Part shown: piece by piece, positions 44,201 to 55,154 of the stretch
Layout of the letters: each line of letters opens with the position of its first letter
Position numbering within the stretch: position 1 is the first letter of the stretch
Assembly: GCA_963575745.1 (NCBI GenBank)
Contig: CAUYUJ010003392.1
Coordinates: forward strand, 460,001-524,000
Direction: 5' to 3'
Length of the DNA stretch: 64,000 nt
Source of the DNA: Prorocentrum cordatum
Taxonomy: Eukaryota > Sar > Dinophyceae > Prorocentrales > Prorocentraceae
The notes under the pieces: generated by a model
The model's input: only the letters and a program-made list of their open reading frames with translations
Database searches by the model: none
What the model was told of the DNA's origin: nothing
Made by a program: the position numbers and the translations under genes

Positions 44201-44326
44201 CCCGAGGACTCTGGATCTGATGGAGATATTTTGCGGGGAGGGGGGCACAAGCGACCGCGTAGCAGCAGCGGGGGGTCAAGCTCAGAAGATGGACAGGACT
44301 TTGGCGGTGAATTCGGGGCGGGGTGA
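41285..44326 (+). CDS. Gene 3: transposase-like or multi-copy dinoflagellate protein, frameshifted
   Basis: Exons: 41,285-41,862, 42,063-43,374 and 43,846 to about 44,045 or 44,326. The first join is GT-AG, phase 1. The second is GA-AG, phase 2 (ATCAG|gatc...tcaag|GAGT), yielding HLTIRSWAMGNPREYATF across it. From the start codon a basic N-terminus (MGKGSRGKGKHKPQRH) leads to LSARDF; the next block CVICHYLREC is in another frame, so one T too many appears in the T6 run at 41,440-41,445. Later landmarks: ALYADGVRYT, DSLLGVSIINLL, CQCGCGG (42,158-42,178), LYNCCPICP (about 42,412), KLPKHHLFGHL, GNPREYATFIDEGLN, AAQNAHR. The Cys clusters and the HH...H / GNP / DEG order suggest a transposon-derived protein. 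That is inference; no search was possible. Confidence 0.6.
43375..43845 (+). other. 471-bp GA-AG intron with CCT tract (gene 3)
   Basis: The exon ends ctatcag and the intron starts gatcgtag. It ends tatcaag before GAGTTGG. AGGA straddles both borders. A GT alternative 4 nt downstream does not keep frame with any nearby acceptor. The intron holds a TA run (43,419-43,440) and a CCT/CTC-rich part (43,540-43,760). Confidence 0.65.
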
Positions 44327-45607
44327 TTCGGCCCCGACGTTGGGGCGGGGCCGATGCGACTGAGTTTGCAGATCGATGGGGGCCAAGTTGGGGGATTATC
44401 CTCTCACCTCCCCTCCGGTTTCCCTTTTCCTTCCCACTATACTGGCTCCAACGTCCTTGCCACGCCCATCCCATCACTTACCCTCGCAGTCCATCCCCGC
44501 CATATCCCTTTCCCCTCTGCCCTTCGACACATTGATCTGCACGTTCGGTCTGTGTAGTGTCGGACTAAATTCCAGCGGCCTGGCTACCGTGATTGTTTGA
44601 GCATCCCAGGAGGACGCAGCATCCGAGTGAGGATATCTGTACTTTGGCAGGCCTACTGCATGCCGCATGGTGCGTGCTCACGCTCAAAAAGGGAGGCACG
44701 TTGATGCTTGAACCGCAATGCAGCACATGGTCAAACCTATGCCGCTACCACACGGGTCGCTCCCTACGAGACATCTTCGGAGACGAGTCGCGCATGGACG
44801 TGAAGGAAGCTAATATGTGCGCACTGGTAGTGCGCCGCGCTTAGCGCCCGAGTCGGTGGCAGCGGAGCGCAGAAGGGAAGGGATGAGAAGCAAGATGCTT
44901 AGGAGGGTGGGGAAGGGCAAGACGAGGTGGAGGACGAGGAGGGGCGCATGTAAGGAGGAAGGCGAGGGCGCAGGGAAGGTCGGCACGGTGGCGGAGGAGG
45001 AAGTAAGATGAAAGGGGAGGACGAGAGGAAAATGTGAATGTAAGGATCATGAGGGGATGAAGGTGGAAAGGGCGAGGGAGCTCCAGCTACCATCCATGCT
45101 GCTTAGGTCCCTTATCTTCGTTCTCGTCAGTTTCATTTTCCATTATTCCCATTCGGGTTGCATCTCAGGTGCTGGCTGATGACGCTGGCGGTTTTGTTCG
45201 GCGCCCACGTGCTGCTCGAACAGCCTGCAGCCACCATGCTCGACAAAGTTCCCTGCGTCAAGTTTGTGATTGGTACGCTTTCACTGAAGAAGGTTTCGGT
45301 GTTTCTAGGTGGGTTCGGGCAGAACTCGCTCAAGCCACTCAGTCTGTGGACGAGCCACGACGTTAAAGTGGCTGAGTCTTTTTTGAAAGTTTCACGTTCG
45401 GTTTCCATGGCTCGCGTTCGCAAGAGTAGACGCAAAGCCGTAGTGTTGGCCCCAACTACGAACCGCAACACTTCTAAGAAGGGAAAGGGCTGGAACCGCG
45501 GCCACTGGGTGACAGGTGCCAATGACAAATTGGCGTCGTCACAGGCGTACCCAGCTGAATTTTGCGAGGCCGTTTGCCAGCTTGTCTTATCGCAGAGCGG
45601 TCACTAG
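44046..45607 (+). CDS. Gene 4: methyltransferase-like protein, 3 exons
   Basis: Exons 44,046-44,296, 44,610-44,831 and 45,169-45,607 join in frame to about 303 codons ending in TAG. The introns are GA-AG (ACAG|gact...cccag|GAGG) and GC-AG (TAGT|gcgc...ctcag|GTGC). DLMEIFCGEGG (44,214-44,246) resembles SAM-binding motif I of C5-cytosine methyltransferases. Further on are a DICTLAG-LHAAW block, EPQCSTWSNLC (from 44,710, a PC-motif-like position) and LLEQP (45,211-45,225, an ENV/ENP-like position). The C-terminus reads WVTGANDKLASSQAYPAEF. The start was chosen because AG precedes the ATG directly (accag|ATG), which would suit trans-splicing, and because the upstream frame loses conservation. It overlaps the 3' end of gene 3 in another frame. 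The function is inferred from motif order only. Confidence 0.6.
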
Positions 45608-45609
45608 CA

Positions 45610-46780
45610 AGGGAGACACCAGACGTACGTGACAACAACTGCACCACCCCCATGAAAGAAATGGCGCCTCCCTTGCAGTAATTCGCCAACCACGTGTTTT
45701 CTCGACGCGTCGAGCGTTTCATCGTGCAGGCAACTTATCGTGCTGCGGGCAACCATTGCACGTATGCGCGAGGACATCGGAGGGGGCAGCAAAGATTGCA
45801 TATCATTGGACAGCAGGGGAATCATGGGAGGGAGAGCTAGGAGATATGGAGGACATGCGAGGATTAAGGAAATCAGGGAAGGACGAGGGGGAAGGCACAC
45901 CTGAAAACACTCATGGGTTGACCGATGTTTGCGGATGCACGGCTAAGCAAGTTGGCAAAAGTCTCACAATCTGATGGCCTGGTGAGGATTCAGCACTTGC
46001 CGACGTTGGTTGCGCATGAGGCATGATGCAGCTCGCGGGGGAACATGAAACATTCGGTCATTGTCGACGGTTGCTTCCATGAATCTTTAGGTTGAGTTCT
46101 GCAATATGTTCGCCATGCCGCATCGTGCACGCACGTAGTCGGGAGAGCGTGCCTTGGCCTATCTATTTCTGGACGGACCGTTATTGCAGGGGGGGTACCT
46201 CGACAGGGTTTGTTTGGCATATCGGGCTCTGGGCCATGCGAGCTTACACTGCAATGCTTTAGATTATCGAGAGAACTGGTGACCCTGAAGTTTGAGCGAC
46301 ATGATTGAACATGTGCATTTGTTCTGGGGCGTTTGGGCCGAGCGTGGGTCGTTTGGTTTGGCTTTGCCAGCTCATTTTTGGGGCGCCTGGGCCAATCTGG
46401 CCCGACCCTGACATCGTAGCATACATTCGAATACCACCTAGGACCAACACCAACTCCACCTGCAATCAACTCAAAATCTTGAGCCCTAAGACACCACAAC
46501 GAAAACGAAACGGGGCCATGAAACACTCTAGGCAATCCGAAAAGACCGTGCACGAGAGCCCCGATACAGCGCACAAAGGTCACATCGAACATTATCCTCC
46601 TCCTCCTCCTCCTCCTCCTCCTCCTCCTCTCCATCCTGCTATCCCCATATCCCTGTCCGCGCCCCTCACCCCGCTCGTCCCCTTCCCCGTCGCCTGGGGG
46701 TCCTCTACCCTCATTCTTGCCCCCTTCCCTGCCCTGTCCCCCCCCATCTGTCCCCTTTTCTCGGTCCTCTCCTCTGTTCC
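45610..46780. other. Intergenic, no gene recognised; (CCT)n at 46,585-46,628
   Basis: Unique sequence with short ORFs on both strands, then a small CCT microsatellite and CT-rich sequence leading into gene 5's acidic exon. Confidence 0.4.
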
Positions 46781-46782
46781 AG

Positions 46783-47642
46783 ACTCTGACGACGACGAGG
46801 GCGGCGGCAGTGACCACGACTATGACGACGACGACGGCGACCACGGCGGCAGCGGCGACGGCGACGGCGACGACGATGGCGATCGCGACGGCGGCGGCGG
46901 CGAGGGTGACGACGACGACGACGTCGACGACCACGACGGCGGCGACGACCTCGACGGCGACGGCGACGGCGGCGGCGACGACACCGACGACACGCAGCAT
47001 TGGGTGACCGAAGGGATGCTCGGATTGCCGAGGTCCCGCCTGCCTCTCCACTCCTTCTTCCCCTCCCCTTCCCCCTCCCTCCCCTTCCCCTTCCACCCCC
47101 CTCTCCCTCCCTCACCCTCTCCTTCTCCCGCTTCCGCGTCCTCCCTCCCGCCCTCCCTCCCACGCCCCCCATCCCTCTCCTCCTCCCCCTCTTCCTCCTC
47201 TTTCTCCCCATTCCTCCTCCTCCTCCTCCTCCTCCTCCCTCTTTCTCCTCCTCCTCCTCCTCTTCCTCCTCCTCCTCCTCCTCTTCTTTCTCCTCCTCTT
47301 CCTTCGTTGGCCCGAGATGCAGCGAGCATTTATCAATTTTCAGTGGGGCTTTCGCGTTTGGGTGTGGGCCCCCCCCGTCGGATGGGTTGCCATCGAATGT
47401 TTCCCTCGGGCTAACCTGTGGTGGTGGCGGCCGCGGACTTAGCGGCCCCTGAGGGCCCCCGAGACCCGATCCTTGAACTGAACGACGATCAATCGATCGA
47501 TCAACAAACCGATCGATTGTCTGCGTTCGGCTTAAGAACACCCCCGAGGCCCCCCGATGACATCGAGTATATCACCAGCTCCGAAGACAGCGAACCCGAG
47601 ACGATCAGCAGCGGCGGGGGCGAGTACGTCGAGACAATCTAG
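46783..47642 (+). CDS. Gene 5: tentative acidic Asp/Gly-rich protein
   Basis: A first exon-like block (46,783-47,032) follows cctctgttccag and reads DSDDDEGGGSDHD..., then TQHWVTEGMLGLP, ending GAG|gtcc. After a CT-rich intron, a block from about 47,325 (gatgcag|CGAGC) reads EHLSIFSGAFAFGCGPPPSDG. A last block ending at a TAG (47,640-47,642) reads RTPPRPPDDIEYITSSEDSE with an acidic tail. The first join keeps frame; the second could not be resolved. The GAC/GGC-rich first exon could also be a triplet expansion, so this model is weak. Confidence 0.35.
47040..47310. repeat. CT-rich tract
   Basis: CCT/CTC/CCC-rich sequence, interpreted as intron of gene 5 if that gene is real. Confidence 0.85.
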
Positions 47643-48019
47643 GAGATGGGGGGGATTCTGTGAAGTTCTTTCCTCGATCTGTTTCTCCCCCCCCTCCCTC
47701 TTCCTCCTCACCCATCATCCTCCTCCTCCTCTTCCTCTCTCTTTGCGTGCGCGTGCGAAGCGGGCGGACGATCGTTATCGCTATCATCATGCTAATGTGT
47801 GGCTCGGTCCCATCATCACCATCATAATGTTTATCGTTTCATTTCGCTTTTTATGATTTACTTACATTGCAACGATTTAAGCATGATCCATGCGATGCCG
47901 GTTCTATCCATGCGGCTATAGCAGAACCGGTTCTATCCGATAGATCCAAGGATCCTCTGGGAAGAAGACACGACAAAAATATAAACACAGGCGTACCCTC
48001 CCCGAGCCGACCTCGATCT

Positions 48020-48200
48020 GATACGTGGGTCCGCTCAACAACAAATTTTGTCCAAACCGACAGCGGCCGCTGTTGGGCAGGCGGCCCTTCTGTCTCAAAT
48101 GAACAACGCCCGCGGCGGCAGACAACGAACCCTGCCCAACATGATCAAGACAAACGGTCGATCTTCTGGCCCATTATTTCCGTACGCGTAACGATCGTAC
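48020..48200. mobile_element. Degenerate F2 element
   Basis: The interior blocks acagcggccgctgttgggca, ggcggcccttctgtctcaaa and cccattatttccgtacgcgt match F2 copies A and B, while the outer arms are eroded. Confidence 0.6.
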
Positions 48201-48399
48201 CGATGCTATCCATGGCCAAAAATCACCATGACCTTGGAGACAGCGTGTTTGACGGGCGCTTGCCTTGGGAACATCTGGCGGCGCGTTTCAAACCGGGGGG
48301 TGGGCCCCCCCCACCAACACTCGACACGGTCGATCAGAACCAGGGGGACTCCCCTCCCCCCTAACCCCGCCCCTCCCAAACCACCCTTACCCCCCTCGG

Positions 48400-48595
48400 C
48401 GCCAGCGCCGGCGCCCGCGCTGGCGGCCGCCAGCAGCGCCGACGGCGGGGACGCAGCGACGATGACCAGAGTGGGCCGAGGGGGAGGGGGGGGGGGTGGG
48501 CCCCACCCCTTTGCCGGCGCCGGAGCCGGCGCTGGCGGCGGCCAGCAGCGCCGACGGTGAGGACGCAGCGAAGATTACCAGAGAGAACCCAGAGG
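48400..48595 (+). repeat. Direct repeat of a gccggcgc...ccagcagcgccgacgg block
   Basis: The sequence gctggcggc-gccagcagcgcc followed by gacg-gggacgcagcga occurs at about 48,419 and again at 48,531. The flanking gatgaccagag / gattaccagag parts are also shared. Confidence 0.75.
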
Positions 48596-48794
48596 CCGCA
48601 GAGTGAACACGCAAATCGCCACATCGAGCCCTCGCCCACCAGAAGCTACCGAGAGGCCCTGAGGAAGGTCCCCGAGGCCTCACACATGCTCCTCAGACGC
48701 CCACGAGACCCTTCTGACGAGACCTTGCGAGGCATCATCCATTAGAACTCTGACCCGAAGCCAAAACACGGGAGCGGGAGAAGCCGAAAGCCAC

Positions 48795-50195
48795 ACCACC
48801 ACCACCATCACCACCACCACCACAAACCACCACACCACCACCACCACCGCCACCAGCACCACCTCCACAACCACCACAACGCACTACCACCACAACCACC
48901 ACCATCACCACAAACCACAACATCACCACTACCGAAAACGCCATCACCGCCACCACCACAACCCACCACGACCACCACAACCACCACCACCACCACCACC
49001 ACAAACCACCACACCATTACCAACACCATCACCAGAACCTCCACAACCACAACCATCACCAACACCCACCACCACAACAAACCACCACACAACCACCACC
49101 ACAACGACCACCACCACAAACCACCACCACCCAACACCCACCACCACCACCAGCGCCGCTACCAGCAGCACAACCACCACAACCAAAACCACAGCCACTA
49201 CCACCACCACAACCCACCACAAACCACCACGCCACCACCACCACCACCACCACCGCCACCACCACTACAACCACCACCACCTCAACCCACCACCACCACC
49301 ACCACTACCAACACACCACACACACAACCACCACCACCACCGCAACAACCACCACCACTACCACCACCACCACCACCACAACTCACCACCACCACCACCA
49401 CAAACCACCACAAACCACCACTACCACCTCAACCAGTCTACCACACCACCACCACCACCGCCACAACCACCACCACTACCAGCAGCGCAACCCACCACCA
49501 CCGCCATCACCACCACAACAACCACCACCTCAACAAATAATCGCCACTACCACCAGCACCACCACCACAAACCACCACCACAGACCACCACACCACAACC
49601 ACCACCACCTCAACCACAACCCACCACCACCACTACCACAAACCACCACCACACCACCACCAAATCAACACCGTCACACACACCGCCACCACCCACCGCA
49701 ACAACCACCACAAGCACAACAAACCACCACACCACCACCAGAAGAACCACCACCACCGCCACCACCACCACCACGACCCACCACCGCCACCACAAACCAC
49801 CAGCCCAACACCACCACAACAAATCACCACCACAACCACCACCACCACCACAACAAACCGACACAACCACCACAACCACCACCACCACCATCGCCACCAC
49901 CACCACCACTACCACCACCACCACCACCACCACGACAAACTACTACCACACCACCACCGCCACCACCACCAAAACCTGAACCCACCACCACGACAAAAAT
50001 TACCACTACCACCACCACAACCAGAAACTACCGCACCACCACCACAATCCACCACCGCCACCACCACCACCACCACCACAACCCACCACATCCTGCCACC
50101 ACAACCACCACAACAACCACCACCACCACCAACCACACCACCACGACCACCACCGCCACAAGCCACCACCACCACAGCCCACCACCACCACCACC
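48795..50195. repeat. (CCA)n-type low-complexity tract, 1.4 kb
   Basis: Almost only C and A on the + strand, with ccaccacca, ccacaacca and accaccgcc variants. The minus-strand frames are Val/Gly/Trp/Cys polymers and are rejected as proteins. Longest single low-complexity block in the window. Confidence 0.95.
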
Positions 50196-50199
50196 TCAG

Positions 50200-50700
50200 A
50201 GAGGCCCTAAAAGACTCCCCAGAGGCGCCCAGGAGGGTGCACAAATTGACCTTCGGAGGCCCCCGAGTGCCCTCCGACGAGACCCCAAAAGGCATCCATT
50301 AGGACTCTGACCCAAAACCGAGGCACGGTGGCGGAGCGTCGTCGTCGCCGTCGTCCTTGTCGACGCTCCCCGCCGCCGCCGACCGCCGCCGCAGGCACTT
50401 GCGCCGGGCCCAGAGAAGGAAGTCGTCGTCCCCGCAACCGCCGCCAGCCACCGCCGACGCAGGCGCCGGCCCGAGGAGAGGGAGAGAGGAGAAGTAGGGG
50501 TGGAGGGGGAGGGGAGAAAGGAAGGTTCGACCCCCCCGCCCCCTGCGTCACGGGAAGGGCGGGGGTTCGAACCCCCCACCTTCCATCCAGGGGAAGGGGG
50601 GGGCCCCTCTCCAAGCGACCATAGAACGCGCTCTTTCTGACTCGACATCTGAATTCCAGTCGAGGTCTTAGCTGTCAAGATAGGTTTATATGCCTGCAAC
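50200..50700. other. Intergenic, no gene recognised
   Basis: GC-rich. A gggggttcgaacccccc hairpin at about 50,560 is discussed under rejected items. Confidence 0.4.
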
Positions 50701-50807
50701 GCGTTTTGCACCTTGGGAGGTCAGGGTACGCACAGGTCCCACCTGAGGGGTACACTCTCCTCTCCTCCCTCTCTCCTCGCCGCCGTCGCTGCCGCCCTAG
50801 TCGTGGT

Positions 50808-50940
50808 TCTGGTGGTGGTGGTGGTGGCTGTGGTGGCTGTGGTGGTGGTGGTGGTGGTGGTGGTGGTGGTGGTGGTGGTGGTGGTGGTGGTGGTGGTGGT
50901 GGTGATGGTGGTGGTGGTGGTGGTCGTGGTGGTGGTCGTC
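50808..50940. repeat. (GGT)n microsatellite
   Basis: Nearly pure GGT, the reverse complement type of the CCA tract 600 bp upstream. Confidence 0.95.
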
Positions 50941-51271
50941 CTCTAGCCGCTTTGCCCCGCCGCTGGCGCTGCTGCACGGGGCAATCCCAAGAAGCCACGG
51001 GCCCTTGCTCTGCCCAGGACGAGGGAGGGAGCAACAGCGGCAAGAGGAGAGCCGGTGGAGGCCGCCCAAGAGCCCAGAGCAGGCGGGCTCGGAGGACCGC
51101 ACGGCGTGGCCGTTGCAGCGGCGGGCGGGGTCAGAGGGCCGCACCGCATCGCCAGTGCATCGGCGGCGTCGGGATGCAGCACACCGTGGGCTCCACATCG
51201 CGCCACATCGCCGACGCGACAGCGATGCGGCACGGGCTCCCGGCTGGAGCCCGTGCCCACCGGGCGAGATT

Positions 51272-51420
51272 CCCAGATCACGCCAAACGAAAATGCCCGT
51301 CAAAAAAAGGAGCACGCTAAACGAAATGTCCAGATCACGCTAAAAGTGAATAACACCCACAACGGATCACGCTAAAAGACCTGCTACCAGATCACGCTAT
51401 GGAAAAGTTGGTTTAGCGTG
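51272..51420 (+). repeat. Interspersed motif cagatcacgctaaa, five or six copies
   Basis: Cagatcacgccaaacg, gagcacgctaaacg, cagatcacgctaaaag, ggatcacgctaaaag and cagatcacgctatgg occur every 25-35 bp from 51,273 to 51,400, and an inverted tttagcgtg closes the group at 51,411. Spacers differ from each other. Confidence 0.75.
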
Positions 51421-51599
51421 TACCTCACCTCCCGGACCATACACACCAAACGAAACCCCCTGACCGTACTGCGGCCCCATTTGTAGACCATCGGCGTTTT
51501 GTCCAGACTCCAACCGACGCCCCGCAAACGGGCGAGGAGCCAGAGCGGGGGCATGGATCCAGAGCCTGCCTCTGGAGACAAGATGTTGTATACATGCCC

Positions 51600-51780
51600 T
51601 ACCCCTCAGGCATCCTGAGCTGAAGGTAGCAGTAGGGGTATGGAGCAAGCGTGGATCGGCAAGTTTGGGCAGCCCACACCCACACCGCCCCCTTCACTGG
51701 CCTGCTGCTGCTGAAGCAGCTGCTGCTGGTAGAGCGCCTGCTGCTGCGCCTTCGGGGTCGAATTAATTCAACTATGGCAG
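51600..51780 (-). CDS. Possible polyQ-containing 3' exon (minus strand)
   Basis: The minus strand reads KAQQQALYQQQLLQQQQASE, then a Gly/Val stretch GGVGVGCPNLPIHACS, ending at a TGA near 51,616. Alternating Q runs with L, Y and A resemble the minus-strand stretches at 7,521 and 25,866. The upstream limit is unknown. Confidence 0.3.
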
Positions 51781-52499
51781 GGGACACGACGGACAGAGCC
51801 GAGGGAAAGAGCAATCCACACGAGATGTACGAGAATATCAAGGCTGGCGATGGGGCTCGGAGGAAGGTAGCCAACCTACCCGATCAGTACGCAGCACCGA
51901 CAATCATGGGCACGAGATCGTTTGAGTGAAGTCCAAGACGCACACATGCTGGAGATTCGAGCCGATCAGATTCCGCTGCGCTCATAGATTCCCAGATCGT
52001 CCTTGTCCGCCACCGTGCCTGCGAAGCACGAGTTGGAGTTTCATCAGATTCCTCGCTCAATCCCTTGAGCCTCAGTCCTCAACCCCGAAGAGATATGCTT
52101 CAGGGACCCAGGCCCCGACAGCTCAAAAATCTCCCAGGGCCCCTGGCACTCCCGCACGGCCTGCTCGGGTCAAGAGGGCCAAAGACGGACAAGAACGCCT
52201 CTGCATTACAATCGAGGCACGGTGGCCACCAGATGTCGGACACACGCAACGAGAGACCCTGTGCAAGAGTGACCTGTGGGAAGCGGCCTCCCGAACGCTG
52301 CACGCGATACGAACGCAGCGGCTCGCGCGCTTGGGTTTGGCCCCCCGCGCCCCTGTTGGGAAGCCTGGCAGCGAAGGCTACTCTGGCGAAGGGCCACTCT
52401 CGAGTCAGGTCGAACGCCAGAAGCGTATGTATGTGGGCCTCGGGTCAGGCGGACGCCAGAAGCGAATGTCTGTGTGGGCCTCGGGGCAGGATCTATCAA

Positions 52500-52770
52500 C
52501 ATCGAATCGGGAAATCGGATTGAATCGGAATGTGCGCCGGATCGGGCCGCATCGGCGAGGAGTGGGATTCGAATGGGATCGACTGCGCCAAGATGCACCA
52601 CATCACGATGCAAACATCGGGCCGCGTCTGATCGTTGGACTCGTGGAATCGAACTGGATCGAGCGGGAGGGAACGGATATCGAATCGGATCGATCGGACA
52701 GAAATGGACCCTGCGGGGCAACCATAGGAACGAAACTCGGCAGAAACATAAACATTCGACGGTCCGCGCG
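52500..52770 (+). repeat. Dispersed repeat R6, copy 1
   Basis: Rich in atcgaatcgga words, with landmarks gccgcatcgg, ggatatcgaatcggatcgat and cagaaatggaccctgcgg. The order is shared with 53,945-54,235 (catcgaatcgactcgatcgg, atcgaaatggacggtggac). Confidence 0.55.
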
Positions 52771-53334
52771 GTCCGTCGCATGTCTATGTTAGCCCGCTCC
52801 CTTTCTAGTTTTGTTTACACTGCGAACAACCACGGCGACTCCAGCGCCGAGAGGCAGGTGCAAGCGGCACCTCGCCGCGGTACGTTCGTGCCGTTCTCAC
52901 TCGAGCACGGCCGGACGCGGGACAGAGGAGCAGCATGAGACCCTCCGCCGGCCAGGCCGAAGAACACCAGAGGCTGCCCCACGACTGGCGGGCACGAAGG
53001 ACGGCAGGGCCCCCCCCCCGAACGGGCCTCGACATCACACCGCGGTCCGACGGCAACGAAGCAACAACAGCTCATCGCGCACGCCATCGTCGCCATGGGG
53101 CAGGGGACGGCCCCGCTGGTGGCCCGGCGGCGTGGCCCGCGCGGGCTCCGCCCGAGGCACCTACAGCCTCCAGCTCGGAGGGTGCAGTCGTCCTGCCAAC
53201 CATGGCTGATCCGCAAGGGTTTTTTTCTTCGTGTTCGCTATGCTGGTCGTCTTCCCCCTGGTTTGGTCTCCAGTCCGCCCTCAACGCAAAACGACACCGA
53301 AACGAAAACGGCCCGCGAAACCGCCAAAACACTC

Positions 53335-53472
53335 CTCCTTCTCCTGCGTCTCCCCTCCCCCATCCTGCATCCCCCTCCTCGTCGTCCTCCTCCTCCTCCT
53401 CCTACTACTTATCCTCCCCCTCCTCCTCCTCCTCCTCCTCCTCCTCCTACTCCTCCTCCTCCTCGTGCAGGT
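53335..53472. repeat. CCT-rich tract
   Basis: CCT/CTC triplets, pure at the 3' half. Confidence 0.9.
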
Positions 53473-53944
53473 CCGCCCCTGCAGCCAAAACTGCCACCAA
53501 AGGGGCGCTCCTGGCAACGGCGGGCCCGGGCCACAGACGGGTGCCACGATCGGGGACCTCCGGACCCGGGCCAACCCAGACCCGGGCCCGCAGGAAAGCA
53601 GAGCACTGCAGTGCAGGACGCAAGCAAAAGAACTGCAGCGCAGGGCTTCGCAGACCCGGGTCAGCCAATAGGCGCGGCCGCCCCGCGGCCACGAGCGGCT
53701 CGCTGACCCGGGTCGGCCAGAGGGGGTCTTCGCAGGATCCTGCAGGATCCGGTGCGCTGGCCGACCCTCGTTTGCGTTGACCCCCGTCTCAAGGCTCCCG
53801 ACACGAGACGTAGACCTCAGGACCGGCCCGAACGCCCGAGCCCCTCCCGAGCTCCGAGCGGCCCTCACTGCCAGCGCCTTGGCTGAGCCAGGCCTCGTGG
53901 ACTTCCTCGCCAGGCGTGGCCGCCTGGTGGCAAGAGCAGTCCGC

Positions 53945-54235
53945 ACCGAGTCGGGGAATCAGAGCGGCTCGGCACGCGTGTCGAATCGGACCGCATCGAA
54001 TCGGCCCGAAGCGGCGACGCCAGGATGCACAAGAGCGCCACGCGAACACAAGGCCGCATCGGGCTGCCCGAAAGTCGGAATCGAACCGAACCAAGCCCGC
54101 CAGCGCCGACATCGAATCGACTCGATCGGATCGAAATGGACGGTGGACGGAGGTGGTGGAGTCGCTTCGCATGAGATCTGACGTTGCGACCGAAAATGCA
54201 GCGTTGAAAAAAATACGGCGGAAGCCACAGACCCG
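53945..54235 (+). repeat. Dispersed repeat R6, copy 2
   Basis: See 52,500-52,770; the spacing of landmarks is similar but identity is low. Confidence 0.5.
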
Positions 54236-54424
54236 ACCTTTGCTGCGGCATGGTTCGAGCAGGTTCAACCTGTGATGGTCTCGGGGCCCAAAACCAGGCG
54301 GAAATGACCGGTGCGGAAGAGATATAACACCTCCCGTTTCTCAGGGTTGCCATCCGTCTGGCATGGTGCTATGTTTGGATCGTTAGGGGTCCTCGTCTGC
54401 CCCATCATACCAACCATCCGTGTC

Positions 54425-54512
54425 GCATACATGTCGAATCCATGTCGAACGCGTCGAATCCTTGTCGAATCCACGTCGAATTCACATCGAATCCACGTCG
54501 GTCGCACCTCGG
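54425..54512 (+). repeat. 12-bp tandem repeat (gtcgaatccacg)
   Basis: Seven degenerate units: catgtcgaatcc, atgtcgaacgcg, tcgaatccttg, tcgaatccacg, tcgaattcaca, tcgaatccacg. Confidence 0.85.
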
Positions 54513-55154
54513 AGTACAAGAGAAACACTGCCATTTACAGGACAGGAAAGGCCCCCCGAACATGCAAAGTACAGTCGGGATGTTTTGCTTAGCGTGTCGC
54601 CACGGCGGCCCCGGCGACACGCGATGCGCTGCAAGCGGATAGCGGGTACTTCCGCTCCGCGGGGCGGGAGGCTGGGAAATGCTCGGGACCTTGACGCCCT
54701 GTGGCTGAGACATGGATAGTGTGTCGCGCCGAAGCATGGTGGGCCAGAACCGGCGGAACGACACGCTAATCAAACGCTCCCGACCGCAAAATCTGGAAAC
54801 CAAAAGGCACCGATACAGCTACTCCCCGGACCTCTCCCTCGGCGCGTTCTCACCAGGATTTCGGGGCGCATCCAGCTGTGGCGACGAGGCCCCCCAGGAG
54901 GCCCAAACGAAGGAAAACGAGGGAAAAGCGGCCGTGGGGGTACCTTTTACTCCACCGAGGAACGCAAGCGCTCCCGACCGTCAGTGGTGGCCAACCGGCC
55001 ACGGGACGTGGAGCGTACACTCCGGGCGAGACCCGGCCAAAGCCCCGCCCCACTCCCGGCGCGCCTGCGCGGTCCCGGCCTGCCCCTGCTGGGCCGCCAG
55101 CTGCTGCTGCTGCTGCGCTGCCAGCGCGGCCTGCCGAGCAAGCGCACAATTCGG

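Noticed and set aside
48680-50295. Series of Val/Gly/Trp/Cys ORFs on the minus strand
   Set aside because: Translation of the CCA tract; no stable composition or domain.
50520-50584. tRNA-like segment: ggaaggt ... accttcc ends with a gggggttcgaaccccc T-arm-like hairpin
   Set aside because: It is only 65 nt, has no D-arm consensus and no convincing anticodon stem. The ggttcgaacc word also recurs in the repeat modules at 61.5 and 62.2 kb.
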